A DNA stretch of 7,252 nucleotides. It comes from Candidatus Bathyarchaeota archaeon (GTDB lineage Archaea > Thermoproteota > Bathyarchaeia > RBG-16-48-13 > JAGMEO01). The notes under the pieces are model-generated. The model did not search any database. It was not told the origin of the DNA and worked only from the letters and a program-made list of their open reading frames with translations. The stretch lies in the NCBI GenBank assembly GCA_030602965.1, contig JAUVYS010000060.1:1-7252 (forward strand), written 5' to 3'. A program made the translations under genes and the position numbers. Of this stretch, positions 5,895 to 7,252 are shown piece after piece (position 1 is the first letter of the stretch; the number at the start of each line of letters is the position of its first letter).

Positions 5895-6821
5895 TCAGAA
5901 CCTCTCTATTAAACTATTGACAATCAATGGAAAAGCGATGGTTGTATCGCAATAGACAGTTGTGAACAAGCTTTTCTCATCGACTTTTCCCCAGCTTAAT
6001 GCCTCCTTAAGAGTAGCCCCGCTCAAACCACCGTAATGTGGTGTGTCGGTTGTAATCTGAATGATATACTTGTGTGGTTTATCGGCTATGAGTACTGATT
6101 GTAAGATAAAATTCTTTGGGACTCCTCCGCCAAGAATTATTACGCCGGTTGTTTTTCCTTCCTTCTTAAGATCGAGATTTAAGTTTACGACATAACTTAG
6201 GTCTTTAAACTCGTTGATTCTAATATTCCGTGTTTGGGAGTTTATCCAGACTTGTAATCCAAGAATGGAGTCTACAAAAGCTGGAACTATAATCTTTACG
6301 TTGTTCTGTTGAGCGTTTTTCACCACAGAGTGTTTGTCGTGTAATTGTTTTCCAATCTCATTGAGTAACTTAAACGTAGAATACTCTCCTTCGTTGATAT
6401 TGTTTAAGATGGCTTGAATGTTCTTTTCCATAGTCGCCATTGTCTCTACTGGAGCGAGGAGGTCAAATATCCGATTGTAGCCTTTTCTCTTTAACACTAA
6501 GTCATCAACTTTCTCAGGATTGGTTGGTTCATATTTTTCTCCAAAACATTGTGCAAGGTCGTGAGTAATGTTTGCGCCTGTTGAGACAATGATGTCAACC
6601 CACCTGCGTTTAATCATCTCCGTAACACAAAGACGCATGCCTGCAGGTATTAGAGCGCCTGACAAGCCAAGAAACTTGACACATTTCTTGTCTTTAATCA
6701 TCTCCTCCATTATGTCAACTGCCTCACCCAATCTTCGCGCGTTAAAAGCTGTAAATCTCAGCTGCTTTACTAAATCGTTAATTGGCTGCTTCTTAGGCTT
6801 GAGGTTCTTCCATTTCTTCAT
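5895..6821 (-). CDS. dys: Deoxyhypusine synthase
   Basis: NAD-dependent enzyme that moves the aminobutyl group of spermidine onto a lysine of translation factor aIF5A, the first step of hypusine formation. At 308 residues it has the normal archaeal length. Landmarks in order are GLSGALIPAGMR (52-63), the NAD-binding STGANITHDL (80-89), APVET (123-127), GGGVPKNF (231-238), TTDTPHYGGLSGA (257-269) and the catalytic lysine K279 in EALSWGKV. The ATG at 6821 has no clear ribosome binding site; a TATA-like CTAATAAT about 30 bases upstream on the minus strand would fit a leaderless message, but this is weak. It lies 90 bases after mer and 40 bases before the MtrH fragment, all on the same strand. 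It is intact. Confidence 0.96.
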   Translation of the reverse strand: MKKWKNLKPKKQPINDLVKQLRFTAFNARRLGEAVDIMEEMIKDKKCVKFLGLSGALIPAGMRLCVTEMIKRRWVDIIVSTGANITHDLAQCFGEKYEPTNPEKVDDLVLKRKGYNRIFDLLAPVETMATMEKNIQAILNNINEGEYSTFKLLNEIGKQLHDKHSVVKNAQQNNVKIIVPAFVDSILGLQVWINSQTRNIRINEFKDLSYVVNLNLDLKKEGKTTGVIILGGGVPKNFILQSVLIADKPHKYIIQITTDTPHYGGLSGATLKEALSWGKVDEKSLFTTVYCDTTIAFPLIVNSLIERF

Positions 6822-6896
6822 ATTTTAAAATAAAATAAAGGGATTATTAGAAGTTGACTGTAACAAGAATAATCAGCAATAAAATGAAGGGAGAAC

Positions 6897-6909
6897 AAAA
6901 GAAGAAAAT
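6897..6909 (-). terminator. Possible T-rich terminator after mer
   Basis: The minus strand reads TTTTCTTCTTTTG directly after the mer stop. It is pyrimidine-rich but interrupted, so termination here is only possible. The rest of the 90-base mer-dys gap shows nothing firm. Confidence 0.25.
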
Positions 6910-6911
6910 TG

Positions 6912-7252
6912 TTACTTGAATTTTGGAATTATCTCCTCAGCAATGATCCGGATAGACTCCTTTTTCTTTGGACCTATTGGAGATCCCACAACTATTTGAG
7001 TCACCCCTTTCTTTGTTAGTTCCCTGATTTTCTTAATGCAATCATCAGGGCTTCCATACACTGAGAAGATGTTTACCATCTTATCTGTAACAGCACCAAA
7101 AGCATCATCAAATTTGTTTTTAGCTAACGCTTCACCTATCTTTGCTGCATCTGACTCGGGAATATCATGTTTACTCAACACCGCCGCTGGACTTCCTGCA
7201 ACGATGAAAGCAACTATAGGTGCAACCTTACTCCTGGCTTTATCAGTATCAT
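6912..7252 (-). CDS. mer: 5,10-methylene-H4MPT reductase (F420-dependent), C-terminal 112 residues
   Basis: Bacterial-luciferase-like flavin-free enzyme that uses reduced F420 to interconvert methylene- and methyl-tetrahydromethanopterin, the step before methyl transfer in archaeal C1 metabolism. The frame enters from the right edge and ends with TAA at 6912. An internal GTG at 7181 is not the start, because the family sequence (KVAPIVAFIVAGSPAAVL) continues upstream of it. Typical C-terminal pieces are FSVYGSPDDCIKKI and GVTQIVVGSPIGP, ending in EEIIPKFK. About two thirds of a protein of some 320-330 residues lies beyond the window. F420-dependent luciferase-like relatives exist, but these C-terminal motifs favour true Mer. 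The nearby MtrH-family fragment and corrinoid gene fit a shared methyl-H4MPT pool. Confidence 0.9.
   Translation of the reverse strand, partial: DTDKARSKVAPIVAFIVAGSPAAVLSKHDIPESDAAKIGEALAKNKFDDAFGAVTDKMVNIFSVYGSPDDCIKKIRELTKKGVTQIVVGSPIGPKKKESIRIIAEEIIPKFK

Noticed and set aside
6568..6828. Plus-strand frame of 86 codons
   Set aside because: It is antisense to deoxyhypusine synthase, whose identity is certain, and has no protein-like features.
6912..7181. Small 89-residue protein starting with GTG at 7181
   Set aside because: The Mer family sequence continues in frame to the window edge, so this is the C-terminus of a longer protein.
1..7252. CRISPR array, insertion sequence or attachment site
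   Set aside because: I saw no regularly spaced direct repeats, no transposase or integrase sequence and no target duplications; the inverted repeats found are single.

Overview
The window looks like a low-GC archaeal chromosome, probably from an uncultured lineage such as Bathyarchaeia (the lineage is an inference). The archaeal markers are an archaeal/eukaryotic-type glycyl-tRNA synthetase, the small RNA polymerase subunit Rpo12 (RpoP), deoxyhypusine synthase and the F420-dependent reductase Mer. Promoters carry archaeal TATA boxes, several starts are TTG or GTG, and short T-runs follow some genes.

Layout. Minus-strand glyS (5' part, 1-1094) runs off the left edge. After a divergent promoter region comes a two-gene plus-strand operon: a winged-helix regulator with about five membrane helices (1413-2276), then an exported protein anchored at both ends (2288-3283). 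A convergent gap with a long inverted repeat leads to the 57-residue rpoP gene on the minus strand (3465-3638). On the plus strand follow a short [2Fe-2S] protein resembling the N-terminus of RACo, the reductive activator of corrinoid proteins (3798-4076), and deoC (4166-4852). A gene-free stretch of about 450 bases follows, with a TATA box inside an inverted repeat. It leads to a broken corrinoid-protein gene (5304 to about 5712). The right end is all minus strand: mer (C-terminal part, 6912 to the edge), deoxyhypusine synthase (5895-6821) and the first ~50 codons of an MtrH-type methyltransferase (5690-5854).

The main observation is at about 5696-5715. The corrinoid-protein gene, read on the plus strand, and the MtrH-family gene, read on the minus strand, are both cut off at the same place and lie tail to tail. 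The corrinoid gene also has a one-base deletion in a G-run. These two proteins normally act together (corrinoid protein to H4MPT methyl transfer), RACo reactivates such corrinoid proteins, and Mer uses the resulting methyl-H4MPT. So the window holds the remains, or a mis-joined assembly, of a corrinoid methyl-transfer module feeding the archaeal C1 pathway. Either an inversion with breakpoints in both genes or a chimeric amplification/assembly join would explain it.
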